DNA of 64,000 nt from Rhizobiaceae bacterium (GCA_017643495.1 JAEPNK010000002.1:310001-374000), one strand, 5' to 3'. Shown: positions 36,723-46,320, counted from the stretch's first letter. Notes: generated from the sequence alone by a model not told the origin. Translations and numbers: made by a program.

Positions 36723-37394
36723 GTGCTGAAATTTTATTATAGCCCCGCCCCCAACCCGATGAAGGTTGCCCTTCTGCTAGAAGAAACCGGGACGGAATAT
36801 GAAGCCGTGCCGGTGGACACCAGAAAAGGTGAGCAACACGATCCGGAATTCCTGAAAATCAACCCTAACGCTAAACTTCCGGCAATCGTTGATGGCGACA
36901 CCCGTGTCTTCGACAGCAATGCCATCATGTTTTACCTGGCAGAAAAAACGGGTCGTTTCATGCCTGCAGACAAGCACCGCGGGGACATGCTTTCATGGCT
37001 GATGTTCATTGCAACCGGTCTGGGCCCCTATTCCGGTCAGGCGGTACATTTCAAACATTTTGCGCCGGAAAAACTGTCATATGCAATTGACCGTTACCAG
37101 TTCGAGGCAGAACGGCATTACGGCATCCTCAATGATCACCTTTCCGCAAACCAGTATATGGTCGGTGGAGAATACAGCTTTGTGGACATGACTCTGTGGG
37201 GCTGGGTGCGCGCTGCACCTTTCGTTGTTGGCGAAGAGGTCTGGGAGAAGTTCCCGAATGTAAAGCGCCTCAAGGATGAAATAAGTGCCCGCCCCGCTGC
37301 TATTCGGGCCGAAGCCATCAAGGAGCAACACACCTTCAAGTCGGAAATGGATGAAGAAGCGCGTGGCCACATGTTCCCGCACACCAAGAAATGA
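36723..37394 (+). CDS. Glutathione S-transferase family protein
   Basis: Cytosolic protein of 223 residues. The N-terminal thioredoxin-like domain (LKFYYSPAPNPMKVALLLEETG) has the glutathione-contact segment KLPAIVDGDTRVFDSNAIMFYLAEK, including the Ser-Asn variant of the usual ES/DS motif. A helical C-terminal domain follows (YSFVDMTLWGWVRAAPFVVG, an N-capping box-like segment). The start is GTG at 36723, with GGGAGA about 7 nt upstream; the frame is open back to 36570, but family similarity begins here. It resembles the bacterial YfcG/Nu-like or beta classes; substrate unknown. A strong terminator follows. Confidence 0.9.
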   Translation: MLKFYYSPAPNPMKVALLLEETGTEYEAVPVDTRKGEQHDPEFLKINPNAKLPAIVDGDTRVFDSNAIMFYLAEKTGRFMPADKHRGDMLSWLMFIATGLGPYSGQAVHFKHFAPEKLSYAIDRYQFEAERHYGILNDHLSANQYMVGGEYSFVDMTLWGWVRAAPFVVGEEVWEKFPNVKRLKDEISARPAAIRAEAIKEQHTFKSEMDEEARGHMFPHTKK

Positions 37395-37445
37395 ATCCTG
37401 AATCAACAACTTGCTGAGAAGTGTTGAATCAAAACGTGCAATGAG

Positions 37446-37481
37446 CCGCACAGCATGCAAAGTTGCGCGCTGTGCGGTTTT
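37446..37481 (+). terminator. Intrinsic terminator after the GST gene
   Basis: CCGCACAGC (37446-37454) pairs with GCTGTGCGG (37469-37477), with inner GCAA/TTGC pairs, followed by TTTTCGTTTC. It lies about 52 bp after the GST stop and before the ammonia-lyase-like gene. Confidence 0.8.
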
Positions 37482-37527
37482 CGTTTCATTTCACTTCAGG
37501 CGAATGCCGGTTTGACAGGAGGTATTC

Positions 37528-38670
37528 ATGGATTCCATCGACAGGTTTATTGGCCATTGCAGGTTAACTGACCACGTATTGCGCAATCCGGAACGAGGCC
37601 CATACCCTGAAGAACTGGAAAAGGATTTTCCGCAAAAGCTTTTCACCGACGCCCAAAATGCCATTTCAACCTGGGAGGGTTACAGCCCCACCAGCCTGCA
37701 CTCTCTTTCCCCCTTGGCAGAAAGGCTGGAAATAGCAGACCTGTTGTTCAAGGATGAAAGCACCCGCTTTGGTCTCGGCAGCTTCAAGGCGCTTGGCGGA
37801 GCTTATGCAGTGCAAAAGCTTCTTGATGGCAAATCTGCCGGTGAGATCACGGTAGCAACGGCAACTGACGGCAATCACGGTCGTTCGGTTGCCTGGGGCG
37901 CCAGGCGCGCCGGTTGTGACTGTGTAATCTATATTCACAGGGAAGTCAGTGAAGGCCGGGAAAAAGCCATGGCTGATCTTGGTGCCAGGGTTGTCCGGGT
38001 CGACGGAGACTATGATGAGAGCGTCCGCCAATGTGCTGAGGATGCAGCGGCGAACGACTGGGAGATCATATCCGACACCTCATGGGAAGGGTATGAAAAT
38101 ACGCCGAAACTTGTAATGGCCGGTTATACCATGATGGTCCGGGAAATTCTGGATGAAAGCAGTCAGCCACCTACCCATGTCATTATACAGGCAGGAGTGG
38201 GAGGATTGGCAGGAGCCATCACGGCCGCTTTATGGCAGGCACTTGGGCAAAAACTACCTCATATCAGCATCGTGGAATCCGAATACTCTGCATGCCTCAT
38301 GGCAAGTGCGCGGGCGGGAAATGCATCAAGCGTGGAAATTTCCAGTGAAACCATGATGGCAGGCCTTTCCTGTGGCGAAACCTCGAGAATTGCCTGGCGC
38401 ATACTTGAACGCTCAGCCAACTTGTTCACGAGCATCCCCGACACCGCTGTGGCTGAGGGCATGAGACTGCTGGCAAGTGGTGAAGCCGGTCCGGAAATCG
38501 AGGCCGGAGAATGCGCCCTGCCTGGAGTTATTGCGATTTCGGCCATCGCCGCAAACCCGAATTACCGGAAACTGGCACAAATTGACAAAAACTCGCGTGT
38601 GCTCGTTTTCGGATGTGAAGGTGCCACCGACCCTGAAATCTACAATAAAATCCTAGCTGGCGAAGCTTGA
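37528..38670 (+). CDS. Diaminopropionate ammonia-lyase-like PLP enzyme
   Basis: Fold-type II PLP enzyme of 380 residues, related to threonine synthase and tryptophan synthase beta. The Schiff-base Lys lies in FGLGSFKALGGAYAVQKLL. The substrate/phosphate region is ATATDGNHGRSVAWGARRAGC, and the PLP-phosphate glycine loop is IIQAGVGGLAGAITAAL. This set, with FKALGGAYA and TDGNHGRSVAW, is characteristic of diaminopropionate ammonia-lyase (DpaL/YgeX), which turns 2,3-diaminopropionate (and often D- or L-serine/threonine) into pyruvate or 2-oxobutyrate plus ammonia. Usual length is about 400. AGGAGG lies about 7 nt before the ATG. Some proteins of this group have other eliminase activities. Confidence 0.85.
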   Translation: MDSIDRFIGHCRLTDHVLRNPERGPYPEELEKDFPQKLFTDAQNAISTWEGYSPTSLHSLSPLAERLEIADLLFKDESTRFGLGSFKALGGAYAVQKLLDGKSAGEITVATATDGNHGRSVAWGARRAGCDCVIYIHREVSEGREKAMADLGARVVRVDGDYDESVRQCAEDAAANDWEIISDTSWEGYENTPKLVMAGYTMMVREILDESSQPPTHVIIQAGVGGLAGAITAALWQALGQKLPHISIVESEYSACLMASARAGNASSVEISSETMMAGLSCGETSRIAWRILERSANLFTSIPDTAVAEGMRLLASGEAGPEIEAGECALPGVIAISAIAANPNYRKLAQIDKNSRVLVFGCEGATDPEIYNKILAGEA

Positions 38671-38728
38671 GGCAGCTGACTGCTGTCACATTGGCAGCGA
38701 ACGGCGTCCGCAAGTCAAGCTCGCACGT

Positions 38729-41335
38729 CTAAGCGCTCAGCATTTCCTTGACAGTTTCCGCCAATTGCTTCAGCGAAAACGGCTTTGGCAAAAAACCGAA
38801 TTTTTCGCGGTCTTCTTCAGGCAGGTTTTTAGCAAATGCCTCTTCTGCATAGCCTGAAACGAATATGAATTTCAGATCAGGGTGTGACTTCTTGATCTCG
38901 CCAAACAGGGTTGGGCCATCCATTTCTGGCATCACAACGTCAGAGACTACAAGGTCAATCTCGTCACCATAATCTTCCATAACCTCCAAAGCCTCGACAC
39001 CACTTGCAGCTTCGTGGACTTCATACCCTCGCGAAATCAGCGCGCGGGCACCAAATGCGCGAACAGCATCCTCATCCTCGACAAGTAGAATTGTAGCATT
39101 TCCGGTGAGATCCTTGGCAGGTTCTGCCTTTTTGTCTGCTTCCCCGGCCGCAAGTTCTTCATCGGCCTTTTCTTCCACCACATGCCTTGGGAGAAATACG
39201 CGGAACGTTGTCCCCTCACCGAGCGCTGTTTCGGGATATATGTAACCACCAGTCTGCTTGATGATGCCATAGACCATTGAAAGCCCGAGACCGGTCCCCT
39301 TGCCCACTTCCTTTGTCGAGAAAAACGGCTCGAATATCTTGTCGAGAATTTCCGGGCTCATCCCGGTGCCTTCATCCTCGATTTCCAGCATTACATAGTC
39401 ACCCGGAACAAACTCGGGTTGCGAATGGTTCTTCCGTATTTCGTCTGCATCCACGTTTGTGGTGCGAATCTCAAGTTTGCCGTTGTCGGACATGGCATCG
39501 CGAGCGTTGACAACGAGATTGACGATTACCTGCTCAAGCTGCGAGACATCCGCCTTTACCGGCCATATGTCCCGGCCGTGCTTTATACTCAGTTCGATCT
39601 GGTCTCCAGCCAGCCTGTCAAGCAGCATGCGAAGATCGAACAATACATCGGAAAGGTGCAAAACCTGTGGGCGCAAGGTCTGGCGCCTGGAGAATGCCAG
39701 CAATTGGCGCACCAGACTCGCCGCCCGGTTCGCGCTCTGTTTGATGTTCATGATGTCCTGGAAGGACGGATCAGACGGTTTGTGATTGTTCAACAGCAGG
39801 TCCGAAAATCCGATAATGGCAGTCAGCACATTGTTGAAATCATGCGCAATACCCCCGGCAAGCTGACCAACCGCCTGCATTTTCTGCCCTTTGGCAAACT
39901 GGTCCTCTAGGGCCCGCTGCTCGGTTGTCTCCATTGCATAGATGATGACACGCTCTTCGTTCTCTCTGGCGGGCGCTCCGTCTTCAGAAGCTTCATCAGT
40001 GTCGGCTACCGGACTTACAAACAACCTTACATACCGTTCCTGCTGGCCGTGTATCGGAAGATCGACAGGTTGTATTTCACCCTGCCCGGAAAGTGCCTTG
40101 TCAAAAAGGTCTTCAAGTTGCTGGCGATCGTCATCGGGCACCATGCACTTGTATTGCATGCCCGGAACCGGGCCTTCGTCGGCAATAACGGTTTCAAAGA
40201 TACGCTGGAAGGACGCATTCGTCCGGATGATGCGGCCATCCTTGCTGACGCCTGCAATCGCAACCGGCGTAGAATTGAAGAAGCGTGTGAAACGGATTTC
40301 AGCATCGCTGGTTCCGTCTCCCTCACCTGCAACAGCGGCCCTGTTGATAACAAGTGTCCGCGTCGCTCCGGGAGCACCATCACTTGAATATGGCAGCCGG
40401 TGATAAAGACGGACAGGCAGAAGCTTGCCATCGGACTTCATCATGTCCAGATCAATGACAGTGGTGGTTTCGGTTGAACTGCTTTTCTTTATCGATTCGA
40501 AAAGGGCAATGTTGTCTGCAGAGATAATGTCCTGCATCTTCATTGAGCCGGGCTCGAACCGGGTCAGGTCAATTCCAAGCCAGTCTGCAAGTGTGGCATT
40601 AACATATACCAGGGCGCCGGATTCTTCGCTTGCTACAAATCCCGCTGGTGCGTGGTCAAGATAGTGAATGGCATCCTGAAGTTGCTGAAAAGCATTTTCC
40701 TGCGCTACCCGGTCTCGTGTTATATCAGAAATCTGCCATGCAATCAGGGGCTTGCCGCCAACACTTGAATCAACTTTACGGGCACCCAGCCGGAACCAAC
40801 GTGCGCCTTCCTCACCATTTTTCAAGCCTGAGGAAAGTCTCACTTCTTCGCTTTTGGATGATCCGTCCTTGGCAGCATTGGCCATTTTGTAAACGACATC
40901 GGATGCTTCGGGACGCCGAGAGAACAGGGATTCAATACTGCTGACCTCGTCTTCACCGGAAATCCCCAGCAACCGGGTATAGGCTTTGTTAGCGTAAACA
41001 ATCCGGTTTTCATAATCAGCAACCACCAGACCTGTATCCATGTCTGCCAGTAATGTACTGGAGAACGCATCACCATTCTTGCTGGAGGTCAGGCGGACAA
41101 ATCCAAGCAGCAGCGAAAACAGGAAAAAAATGCCTACACTGGCAAAGACACCCAAAATCGCGAGGAAAATGGGTTCACCCAGACGTTCGGTACCAAAATA
41201 TCCCAACAGGGCAACACCAACCACCAGGAAGATACCGAACACAAGAAACCGAAGAGTACCGGCAGGCTGAGCGAGTTCGTCTATTACTGGCTGGGGTTCC
41301 GTATTCTTGTTCACCTTGGCCTCGTTCCTGCTCAT
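38729..41335 (-). CDS. cckA: Cell-cycle hybrid histidine kinase CckA
   Basis: Membrane hybrid kinase-phosphatase of 868 residues that controls phosphorylation of CtrA and CpdR through a histidine phosphotransferase in Alphaproteobacteria. Two N-terminal transmembrane helices ([36 protein letters not shown]) are followed by several PAS-like domains (about 90-470). The dimerisation/phosphoacceptor motif is [20 protein letters not shown]. The ATPase has [16 protein letters not shown] and [14 protein letters not shown]. The C-terminal receiver domain has its Asp in [13 protein letters not shown] and a distal Lys in LPKPFS. The layout is that of CckA, longer than many because of the PAS section. 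Convergent with the ammonia-lyase-like gene, divergent from the FliO-like gene. Confidence 0.94.
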   Translation of the reverse strand: MSRNEAKVNKNTEPQPVIDELAQPAGTLRFLVFGIFLVVGVALLGYFGTERLGEPIFLAILGVFASVGIFFLFSLLLGFVRLTSSKNGDAFSSTLLADMDTGLVVADYENRIVYANKAYTRLLGISGEDEVSSIESLFSRRPEASDVVYKMANAAKDGSSKSEEVRLSSGLKNGEEGARWFRLGARKVDSSVGGKPLIAWQISDITRDRVAQENAFQQLQDAIHYLDHAPAGFVASEESGALVYVNATLADWLGIDLTRFEPGSMKMQDIISADNIALFESIKKSSSTETTTVIDLDMMKSDGKLLPVRLYHRLPYSSDGAPGATRTLVINRAAVAGEGDGTSDAEIRFTRFFNSTPVAIAGVSKDGRIIRTNASFQRIFETVIADEGPVPGMQYKCMVPDDDRQQLEDLFDKALSGQGEIQPVDLPIHGQQERYVRLFVSPVADTDEASEDGAPARENEERVIIYAMETTEQRALEDQFAKGQKMQAVGQLAGGIAHDFNNVLTAIIGFSDLLLNNHKPSDPSFQDIMNIKQSANRAASLVRQLLAFSRRQTLRPQVLHLSDVLFDLRMLLDRLAGDQIELSIKHGRDIWPVKADVSQLEQVIVNLVVNARDAMSDNGKLEIRTTNVDADEIRKNHSQPEFVPGDYVMLEIEDEGTGMSPEILDKIFEPFFSTKEVGKGTGLGLSMVYGIIKQTGGYIYPETALGEGTTFRVFLPRHVVEEKADEELAAGEADKKAEPAKDLTGNATILLVEDEDAVRAFGARALISRGYEVHEAASGVEALEVMEDYGDEIDLVVSDVVMPEMDGPTLFGEIKKSHPDLKFIFVSGYAEEAFAKNLPEEDREKFGFLPKPFSLKQLAETVKEMLSA

Positions 41336-41583
41336 CCATCCCCGTCACGATTGTTTGTGAACGATCTGCTTGCCAGAGCCAGCCACTCCCGAACAACCGG
41401 AAACGCCCTGAAAGTGCGGGAATATTGTCTTATGACCTTGTTTCTGATATTTATTTAGCATCGTGGGTCGGTTAAGGAAATGCACTTGATGCCTTTCCTC
41501 TGCATTTCGATGCAACTTTTCCCGGATATTTTTCAAGTACAGGACAGGAATGTCCTCGGTGTATAGCGTACGGGGTATTGAGT

Positions 41584-42507
41584 ATGGAGTGGTTGCAATC
41601 TCTGCTGGGCGGTGAAAACAGTTCTGCTGTCCAACTGGTTCTCATCACAGTCGGACTGGTAATATTGCTGGTCGCTGTGTTCTGGCTTTTCCGGAAAATA
41701 ACCGGTGCCGCGGCCCCAAAAGCCGGAAGGAATCGTGTTCCCAGACTTTCAGTCACCGATTCGACCCGCGTTGATGAAAACCGTTATCTCGTACTTGTTC
41801 GTCGCGATAATATTGAGCACCTGGTGATGATTGGTGGCCCCAGTGATATCGTAATCGAGACCAATATTTCACGCTTGGGCGCAACTGCAAAACCAGCAGC
41901 AAACACCTCAATACAACCAGAAAAGCAGCATCCGAAAAACGATGGTTTGCCGGCTGCAACCGAGGAGCCCAAACAACCACAGGCAGAACCGGCGAAAACC
42001 GGGGCCATACCCACACCAGCAGCCGCGACTGCCGCTGTTGCTGCAGGGGGAGTTGTTGCCGCCGACAACGCAACAGCAACGCAGCCAGTTGAAGAGCCCG
42101 CACAACCTGCAGCCCCCACAACTGCAGAGACTCCTGCTGTGGAAACCGACCGTGAAGCCCCCCTTCCCGAGATATCCGAAACCATAGATGTTGAAATGAA
42201 GCCCGAACCTTCGGCAACCATTGGCAAGGCAAGCATCGACGATGATGGTACGGAAAATCTCGAGGCCGCCATTTCCGAACAGCTTGATGATGCTCTCGCA
42301 GGTGAAGAAATTTCTCTTGATGACATCGACATCGATGTAGACTTGTCGATTGATGAGGAAGCCGTTGCTTCACAGGAGGAAAACTCCCCTTCAACTGGCG
42401 AAGTGGATTCTGGCGTTGAACCTGCTGAAAAGCGTGACGATGTCGACAAGGATGACATGCAGCGTCTGCTTGATGAACTGGCAGGCATCAAGCAACCGGC
42501 ACAATAA
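41584..42507 (+). CDS. FliO-like membrane protein with acidic tail
   Basis: Protein of 307 residues. One N-terminal transmembrane helix (LVLITVGLVILLVAVFWLFRKI) precedes a FliO-like domain of about 70 residues (RVPRLSVTDSTRVDENRYLVLVRRDNIEHLVMIGGPSDIVIETNI). Then comes a long Ala/Pro/Thr-rich, later very acidic tail (about 100-300; EEISLDDIDIDVDLSIDEEAV). FliO assists assembly of the flagellar export gate, and its family has this short SH3-like domain after one helix. No other flagellar gene is near. The ATG at 41584 (GGGG about 10 nt upstream) is preferred to the TTG at 41578. Adjacent cckA and dksA suggest a cell-cycle or regulatory context. Confidence 0.75.
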   Translation: MEWLQSLLGGENSSAVQLVLITVGLVILLVAVFWLFRKITGAAAPKAGRNRVPRLSVTDSTRVDENRYLVLVRRDNIEHLVMIGGPSDIVIETNISRLGATAKPAANTSIQPEKQHPKNDGLPAATEEPKQPQAEPAKTGAIPTPAAATAAVAAGGVVAADNATATQPVEEPAQPAAPTTAETPAVETDREAPLPEISETIDVEMKPEPSATIGKASIDDDGTENLEAAISEQLDDALAGEEISLDDIDIDVDLSIDEEAVASQEENSPSTGEVDSGVEPAEKRDDVDKDDMQRLLDELAGIKQPAQ

Positions 42508-42537
42508 AACGCTCACGGCTTTCCAGTTCCTGATACA

Positions 42538-42565
42538 AAAAATCCGCCTGAGAAGGCGGATTTTT
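42538..42565. terminator. Bidirectional terminator between fliO-like gene and dksA
   Basis: AAAAATCCGCC (42538-42548) pairs with GGCGGATTTTT (42555-42565) around TGAGAA. A/T runs flank the GC stem on both sides, so it can terminate both convergent genes. Confidence 0.9.
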
Positions 42566-42608
42566 CATTTGTATAGCAAAGTGGACGTCTCAGGCAGTCG
42601 TGTCAGCC

Positions 42609-43022
42609 TCAATCATCCCTGTATACTTTTTCTCTTCTCTCATGACGCTCTTGGGCTTCAATGGACAAGGTCGCAATCGGCCTTGCATCCAGACGCTTCA
42701 GCCCGATCGGCTCACCGGTTTCTTCGCAATATCCGTAGGACCCGTCTTCAATACGCTTGAGTGCGTCATCGATTTTGCGAACAAGTTTCCGCTGCCGGTC
42801 CCGGGCACGAAGTTCTATCGACCGGTCCGTTTCAGATGAAGCCCTGTCGGCCACATCAGGGAGCTTGTCGCTTTCCCCCTGCAATACTGCAATGGTCGAC
42901 TTGGATTCGCGTAGAATATCGGCTTTCCATGCCTCGAGTTTTTGCCGGAAATACGCCCGGTGCATCTCGCTCATGAAAGGTTCGCTCTCATCAGGACGAT
43001 AATCGCTGTCGAGCTTGATCAT
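42609..43022 (-). CDS. dksA: RNA polymerase-binding transcription factor DksA
   Basis: Protein of about 137 residues that binds the RNA polymerase secondary channel and, with ppGpp, adjusts transcription in starvation. The coiled-coil part is PFMSEMHRAYFRQKLEAWKADILRESKSTIAVLQ, with the tip Asp/Ala-like region DVADRASSETDRSIELRARDRQRKLVRKIDDALKRIEDGSYGYCEETGEPIGLKRLDARPIATLSIEAQERHE. The zinc finger keeps one Cys (YGYCEETGEP) but the second pair is replaced, as in low-cysteine DksA variants. The ATG at 43022 is preceded by AGGAGG about 13 nt upstream; TTG at 43028 has better spacing and is an alternative. Confidence 0.95.
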   Translation of the reverse strand: MIKLDSDYRPDESEPFMSEMHRAYFRQKLEAWKADILRESKSTIAVLQGESDKLPDVADRASSETDRSIELRARDRQRKLVRKIDDALKRIEDGSYGYCEETGEPIGLKRLDARPIATLSIEAQERHERREKVYRDD

Positions 43023-43222
43023 ACTCAAGATAACCCTCCTATCGTCTGGTGGCATTTACCCTTTAATCCACCAAATCAATTATGTGCGGTGTATAGACTG
43101 GAGCATCACAACTCTCAAGGCGAAATGACGTGTTGCACTCAAAAGTGTACAGTTTTTCCAACATCATCCCGAATTGATTATCCGCGCCTTTTGCGGGATG
43201 TGGCACTATTGGCTTGAAACTC

Positions 43223-43244
43223 CCCTGAAACCGTGATTTCAGGG
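43223..43244 (+). promoter_or_regulatory. Leader hairpin before the SixA-like gene
   Basis: CCCTGAAA (43223-43230) and TTTCAGGG (43237-43244) form a perfect 8-bp stem with a 6-nt loop, ending 26 nt before the ATG and just upstream of the GGAGGA ribosome site. It could be an mRNA element or an operator. Confidence 0.4.
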
Positions 43245-43270
43245 TTACTTACCTTGGAGGACAACAACAG

Positions 43271-43780
43271 ATGCCAAGACTTTTTGTGATGCGCCACGCA
43301 AAATCCTCCTGGGCTGTGCCCGGCGCACGCGATTTTGATCGTGAACTCAATGATCGCGGGTGGTTTGATCTCGAAAAAATAAGCAAGGAAATCAAAACAC
43401 GAGAGTATTTCCCGGAAGAAATCCTGTGCTCCCCGTCCGAAAGAACCCGCCAGACGCTGCAAGGCATTCAGGAGGTATTGCCTGAATCAGTAAAGGTCAG
43501 TTACCCCAACCAGCTCTATTCCAGCGGCTTGAGCGAATATCTGGAACTGATCCAGGATATTGAAGGTGACCACCCCCTGATGATCATCGGGCACAATCCC
43601 ATGTGTGGCGCCCTTGCTGCTGCCCTACCCAAACCCGACAGTGATTATCCGGTAGACGAAATAGCCTACAAATACCCCACGGCAACAATAGCTGTCATAG
43701 ATTTTGACTGCACTTCATGGGCCGACATAGAAAAAGGCAAAGGCAATCTGCAAAACTGCGTAATGCCCAAGAGTCTGTGA
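43271..43780 (+). CDS. SixA-like histidine phosphatase
   Basis: Protein of 169 residues of the phosphoglycerate-mutase-like histidine phosphatase superfamily. The catalytic RHG-type motif is at the very N-terminus (RLFVMRHAKSSW), the second Arg in LCSPSERTRQT, and the C-terminal His in LMIIGHNPMCGAL. Short SixA proteins dephosphorylate phosphohistidines; SixA of Escherichia coli acts on the nitrogen PTS. The target here is unknown. GGAGGA precedes the ATG by about 9 nt. It is divergent from dksA. Confidence 0.92.
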   Translation: MPRLFVMRHAKSSWAVPGARDFDRELNDRGWFDLEKISKEIKTREYFPEEILCSPSERTRQTLQGIQEVLPESVKVSYPNQLYSSGLSEYLELIQDIEGDHPLMIIGHNPMCGALAAALPKPDSDYPVDEIAYKYPTATIAVIDFDCTSWADIEKGKGNLQNCVMPKSL

Positions 43781-43891
43781 AGACGTACAAATCTGAAAAA
43801 ATACCTCTCTTCCCCCTTTCCCGGGATTCATGGTGAACACTTGATTAACCATTTTCGGTGAAGCTTCCGGAAACCATCTAGGATATTCGTC

Positions 43892-44416
43892 ATGAGTAAA
43901 CTTTCCCTGATTGCCAGCGCTGCCGTCTTCGCTCTTTCAGCGAGCACAGCAAATGCTTCGGACAGCCGTTTTTTCCGCAATATTGTGGGCCAGTGGTCCG
44001 GTCCGGGTGAAATCGTTGCCGGGAAATTCAAGGGCACAAAGTTTGTGTGTACATTTGACGGATCGAAGCCCGGAAAACAGGATGGCATGAAGATTGACGG
44101 CAATTGTCGTGTCGGTGTTTTCTCGCAACCAATGAATGCCATAATCACCAAGAAGGGCGGCGCGTATTCAGGCAAGTTTCTGGATGGCCAAAAAGGTGAA
44201 GGTATGGACGTGACAGGTGCGCGTTATACCAACAACCGACTAGTCGCCAGCATGATCCGCCATAATCTCGACGGAATAACCGTTGTGAACCTTGATGACC
44301 CGAACCGTATGAATGTTACAATTTCTGTAAAACACGGGAAGAACGTAATCCCGGTTATCGGCATGAATCTGGTTCGGAAGACAGACAAGATCGTTACCGG
44401 CTCTATTACCCAGTAA
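43892..44416 (+). CDS. Secreted protein of unknown function
   Basis: Precursor of 174 residues with a clear Sec signal (MSKLSLIASAAVFALSASTANA, cleavage after ANA-S near 23). The mature 150 residues begin DSRFFRNIVGQWSGPGEIVAGKFKGTKFVCTFDG and look beta-rich, with Cys at VCTFDG and GNCRVG forming a possible disulphide. Such a lipocalin-like small barrel is a guess from the repeated short strands. Its last 11 bp overlap the 3' end of folK on the other strand. Confidence 0.85.
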   Translation: MSKLSLIASAAVFALSASTANASDSRFFRNIVGQWSGPGEIVAGKFKGTKFVCTFDGSKPGKQDGMKIDGNCRVGVFSQPMNAIITKKGGAYSGKFLDGQKGEGMDVTGARYTNNRLVASMIRHNLDGITVVNLDDPNRMNVTISVKHGKNVIPVIGMNLVRKTDKIVTGSITQ

Positions 44417-44927
44417 CCCCTTTTCGCCACCACCCTTCGTCAAGAACGACAGTTTCAAGTTCCTGGTCGCCAAGACTTGCAGTCCAGTCTTTTGCCGGCC
44501 TGCCCCTGACCATCAGGTCGGGCGCGATGTCTGCTAGCGGTTGCATCACAAACAGCCGTTCATGCATGCGGGGATGCGGGATCGTTAACTGGTCATGATC
44601 CACTTCGTAGTCGCCAAACGTCAAAATATCGGCATCAATCGTCCTCGGCCCCCAACGAACCGACCGGGTACGATGCAATTCGCGCTCCCCTGCCAGGCAA
44701 AGCTCGAGCAGTGAACGCGGATCAAGGCCGCTCGACACTTCAACACAACAATTGAGAAACCAGGCCTGGTCTTCAATCCCCCAGGGCGGTGTCTTGTAAA
44801 CCGGCGAAACCTGTTCAACAGCAACACAATCGTGTGCGTCCAGCATCCTGAGCATTCGGGACATGGAAAGCAGGACATCCCCAACGTTCCCCCCCAACCC
44901 CAGATAAGCGGTCGCAGGTAACTGCAT
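44406..44927 (-). CDS. folK: 2-amino-4-hydroxy-6-hydroxymethyldihydropteridine diphosphokinase
   Basis: Folate-pathway enzyme (about 173 residues) that transfers pyrophosphate from ATP to 6-hydroxymethyl-dihydropterin. Motifs: AYLGLGGNVGD at the N-terminus, SPVYKTPPWGIEDQAWFLNCCVEV, and the signature RTRSVRWGPRTIDADILTFGD, followed by LTIPHPRMHERLFVMQPLADIAPD. The ATG at 44927 is 5 bp after the folB stop and is preceded by a ribosome site in the folB 3' end; the longer frame to 45020 lies inside folB. Last gene of folP-folB-folK. Confidence 0.95.
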   Translation of the reverse strand: MQLPATAYLGLGGNVGDVLLSMSRMLRMLDAHDCVAVEQVSPVYKTPPWGIEDQAWFLNCCVEVSSGLDPRSLLELCLAGERELHRTRSVRWGPRTIDADILTFGDYEVDHDQLTIPHPRMHERLFVMQPLADIAPDLMVRGRPAKDWTASLGDQELETVVLDEGWWRKGVTG

Positions 44928-44931
44928 TGCT

Positions 44932-45300
44932 TCAGGAGGGCTCGTGGACAATTGTAACCTCCACATGATCCAGCACGCCCTGTACCGGTGCATTTGGCTT
45001 GCGGATGGTAATTTCGGCACGGGTAATCATGGAAAACTCGCAACACAGGGCCTTAGCAGTTTCCAGTGCCAGTGCCTCGATCAGGAAACGACGCTTTCCG
45101 GTAATAATTTGCTGAATGACCTGAAATGCAACACCATAATCAACCGTGCCTGAAATCTCGTCCTGCTGGAGTGCATCGCCAGCATCAACATCCAGAACCG
45201 CATCCACAAAGAACCGCTGGCCGAGCGTTTCTTCTTCATTGTAAACGCCGTGCCGGGCAAAAAAGGCACAGTTTTTCAGCGTGATCTTATATTGCGACAT
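44932..45300 (-). CDS. folB: Dihydroneopterin aldolase
   Basis: Enzyme of 122 residues converting dihydroneopterin to 6-hydroxymethyl-dihydropterin and glycolaldehyde, the step before FolK. Family features: ITLKNCAFFARHGVYNEEETLGQRFFVDAVLDVD (catalytic region with Glu and Tyr), TVDYGVAFQVIQQII, LIEALALETAKALC, and RAEITIRKPNAPVQG near the C-terminus. The ATG abuts the folP stop with no gap. Confidence 0.95.
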   Translation of the reverse strand: MSQYKITLKNCAFFARHGVYNEEETLGQRFFVDAVLDVDAGDALQQDEISGTVDYGVAFQVIQQIITGKRRFLIEALALETAKALCCEFSMITRAEITIRKPNAPVQGVLDHVEVTIVHEPS

Positions 45301-46146
45301 TTAACCGGCTCCCCTTGTCAACACAGCGTCGGCAATTGCCAGTGCATCCACATTGGCTGCCACATCATGAACCCGGAAGATCGCTCCCCCTTTCATCCGC
45401 GCGACAACGCTTGTCGCGGCCGTGCCAATATCACGGTTTGCATCATCCCGCCCCGTATAATGGCCGATGAAGCGTTTTCTGGAAGTCCCGATCAACAAGG
45501 GAAAACCTAATTCATGAAGCTCGTCGAGACGCGCCAGCAACTCTGCATTTTCCACAGGGTCCTTGGCAAATCCGAAGCCGGGATCAAGAACAATGGCCTC
45601 TTCGCGAACACCTGCCCTCTTGAGAACGTCCAGCGACTTCCCCAGAAATGCCATCTGGTCTTTCACTACATCATTTTCCTTCTGCCGCTCGCGTCCGGTA
45701 TGCATGGCGCATATGCCCGCTCCGGTAGCGCTGGCAGCTTCTGCTATGTCCGGATCTTTCTGGAAACCCCAGACATCATTGATGACATGCGCGCCTGCCT
45801 CAATCGCCATGCGGGCTGTAGAAGCCCTGTATGTATCAATCGATACCAGTGGAACATCACGTTTCAGCAATGCTTCAATGACAGGCAAAACCCTCGACTG
45901 CTCTTCTTCCGCCGTAATTGGATCCGATCCCGGACGTGTTGATTCACCACCAACATCGACAATCGCAGCGCCCTGCTCGACCATTTTTTCGGCCTGCTTC
46001 ACCGCATTATCAATGGCAGTGAACCTGCCTCCGTCAGAAAACGAATCCGGTGTAACATTGAGAATACCCATTACGCAGGCCCGGACTCCAAGCTCCAGTG
46101 TTTTGCCATGTGCAAGTTGCCAGTTGTGTACCTGAAAAGGGTTCAT
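45301..46146 (-). CDS. folP: Dihydropteroate synthase
   Basis: Enzyme of 281 residues joining para-aminobenzoate to the pterin; the sulfonamide target. A TIM barrel with the family signatures: VMGILNVTPDSFSDGGRF, VDVGGESTRPGSDPI, INDVWGF, AIVLDPGFGFAKDPVENAELLARLDEL, PLLIGTSRKRFIGH. The start ATG is at 46146. First gene of the folP-folB-folK unit, and divergent from an MFS gene. I see no sign of a resistance-type second copy. Confidence 0.96.
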   Translation of the reverse strand: MNPFQVHNWQLAHGKTLELGVRACVMGILNVTPDSFSDGGRFTAIDNAVKQAEKMVEQGAAIVDVGGESTRPGSDPITAEEEQSRVLPVIEALLKRDVPLVSIDTYRASTARMAIEAGAHVINDVWGFQKDPDIAEAASATGAGICAMHTGRERQKENDVVKDQMAFLGKSLDVLKRAGVREEAIVLDPGFGFAKDPVENAELLARLDELHELGFPLLIGTSRKRFIGHYTGRDDANRDIGTAATSVVARMKGGAIFRVHDVAANVDALAIADAVLTRGAG

Positions 46147-46320
46147 TGGGGGAATCCGTCAAGTGTTGAGACGTGTCATCCGACAGCGGGAAAGAAAACA
46201 TGACCCTAGACTTTTTCCTGTCAGGTTTGAAGGGTCGTCAGCACCCTTTTCATTGTTCTCAATACTAGCAACAGTCAACGTTTTTACCTTGGCAATTTTG
46301 ATTTGTGGCACAGGGAAACT

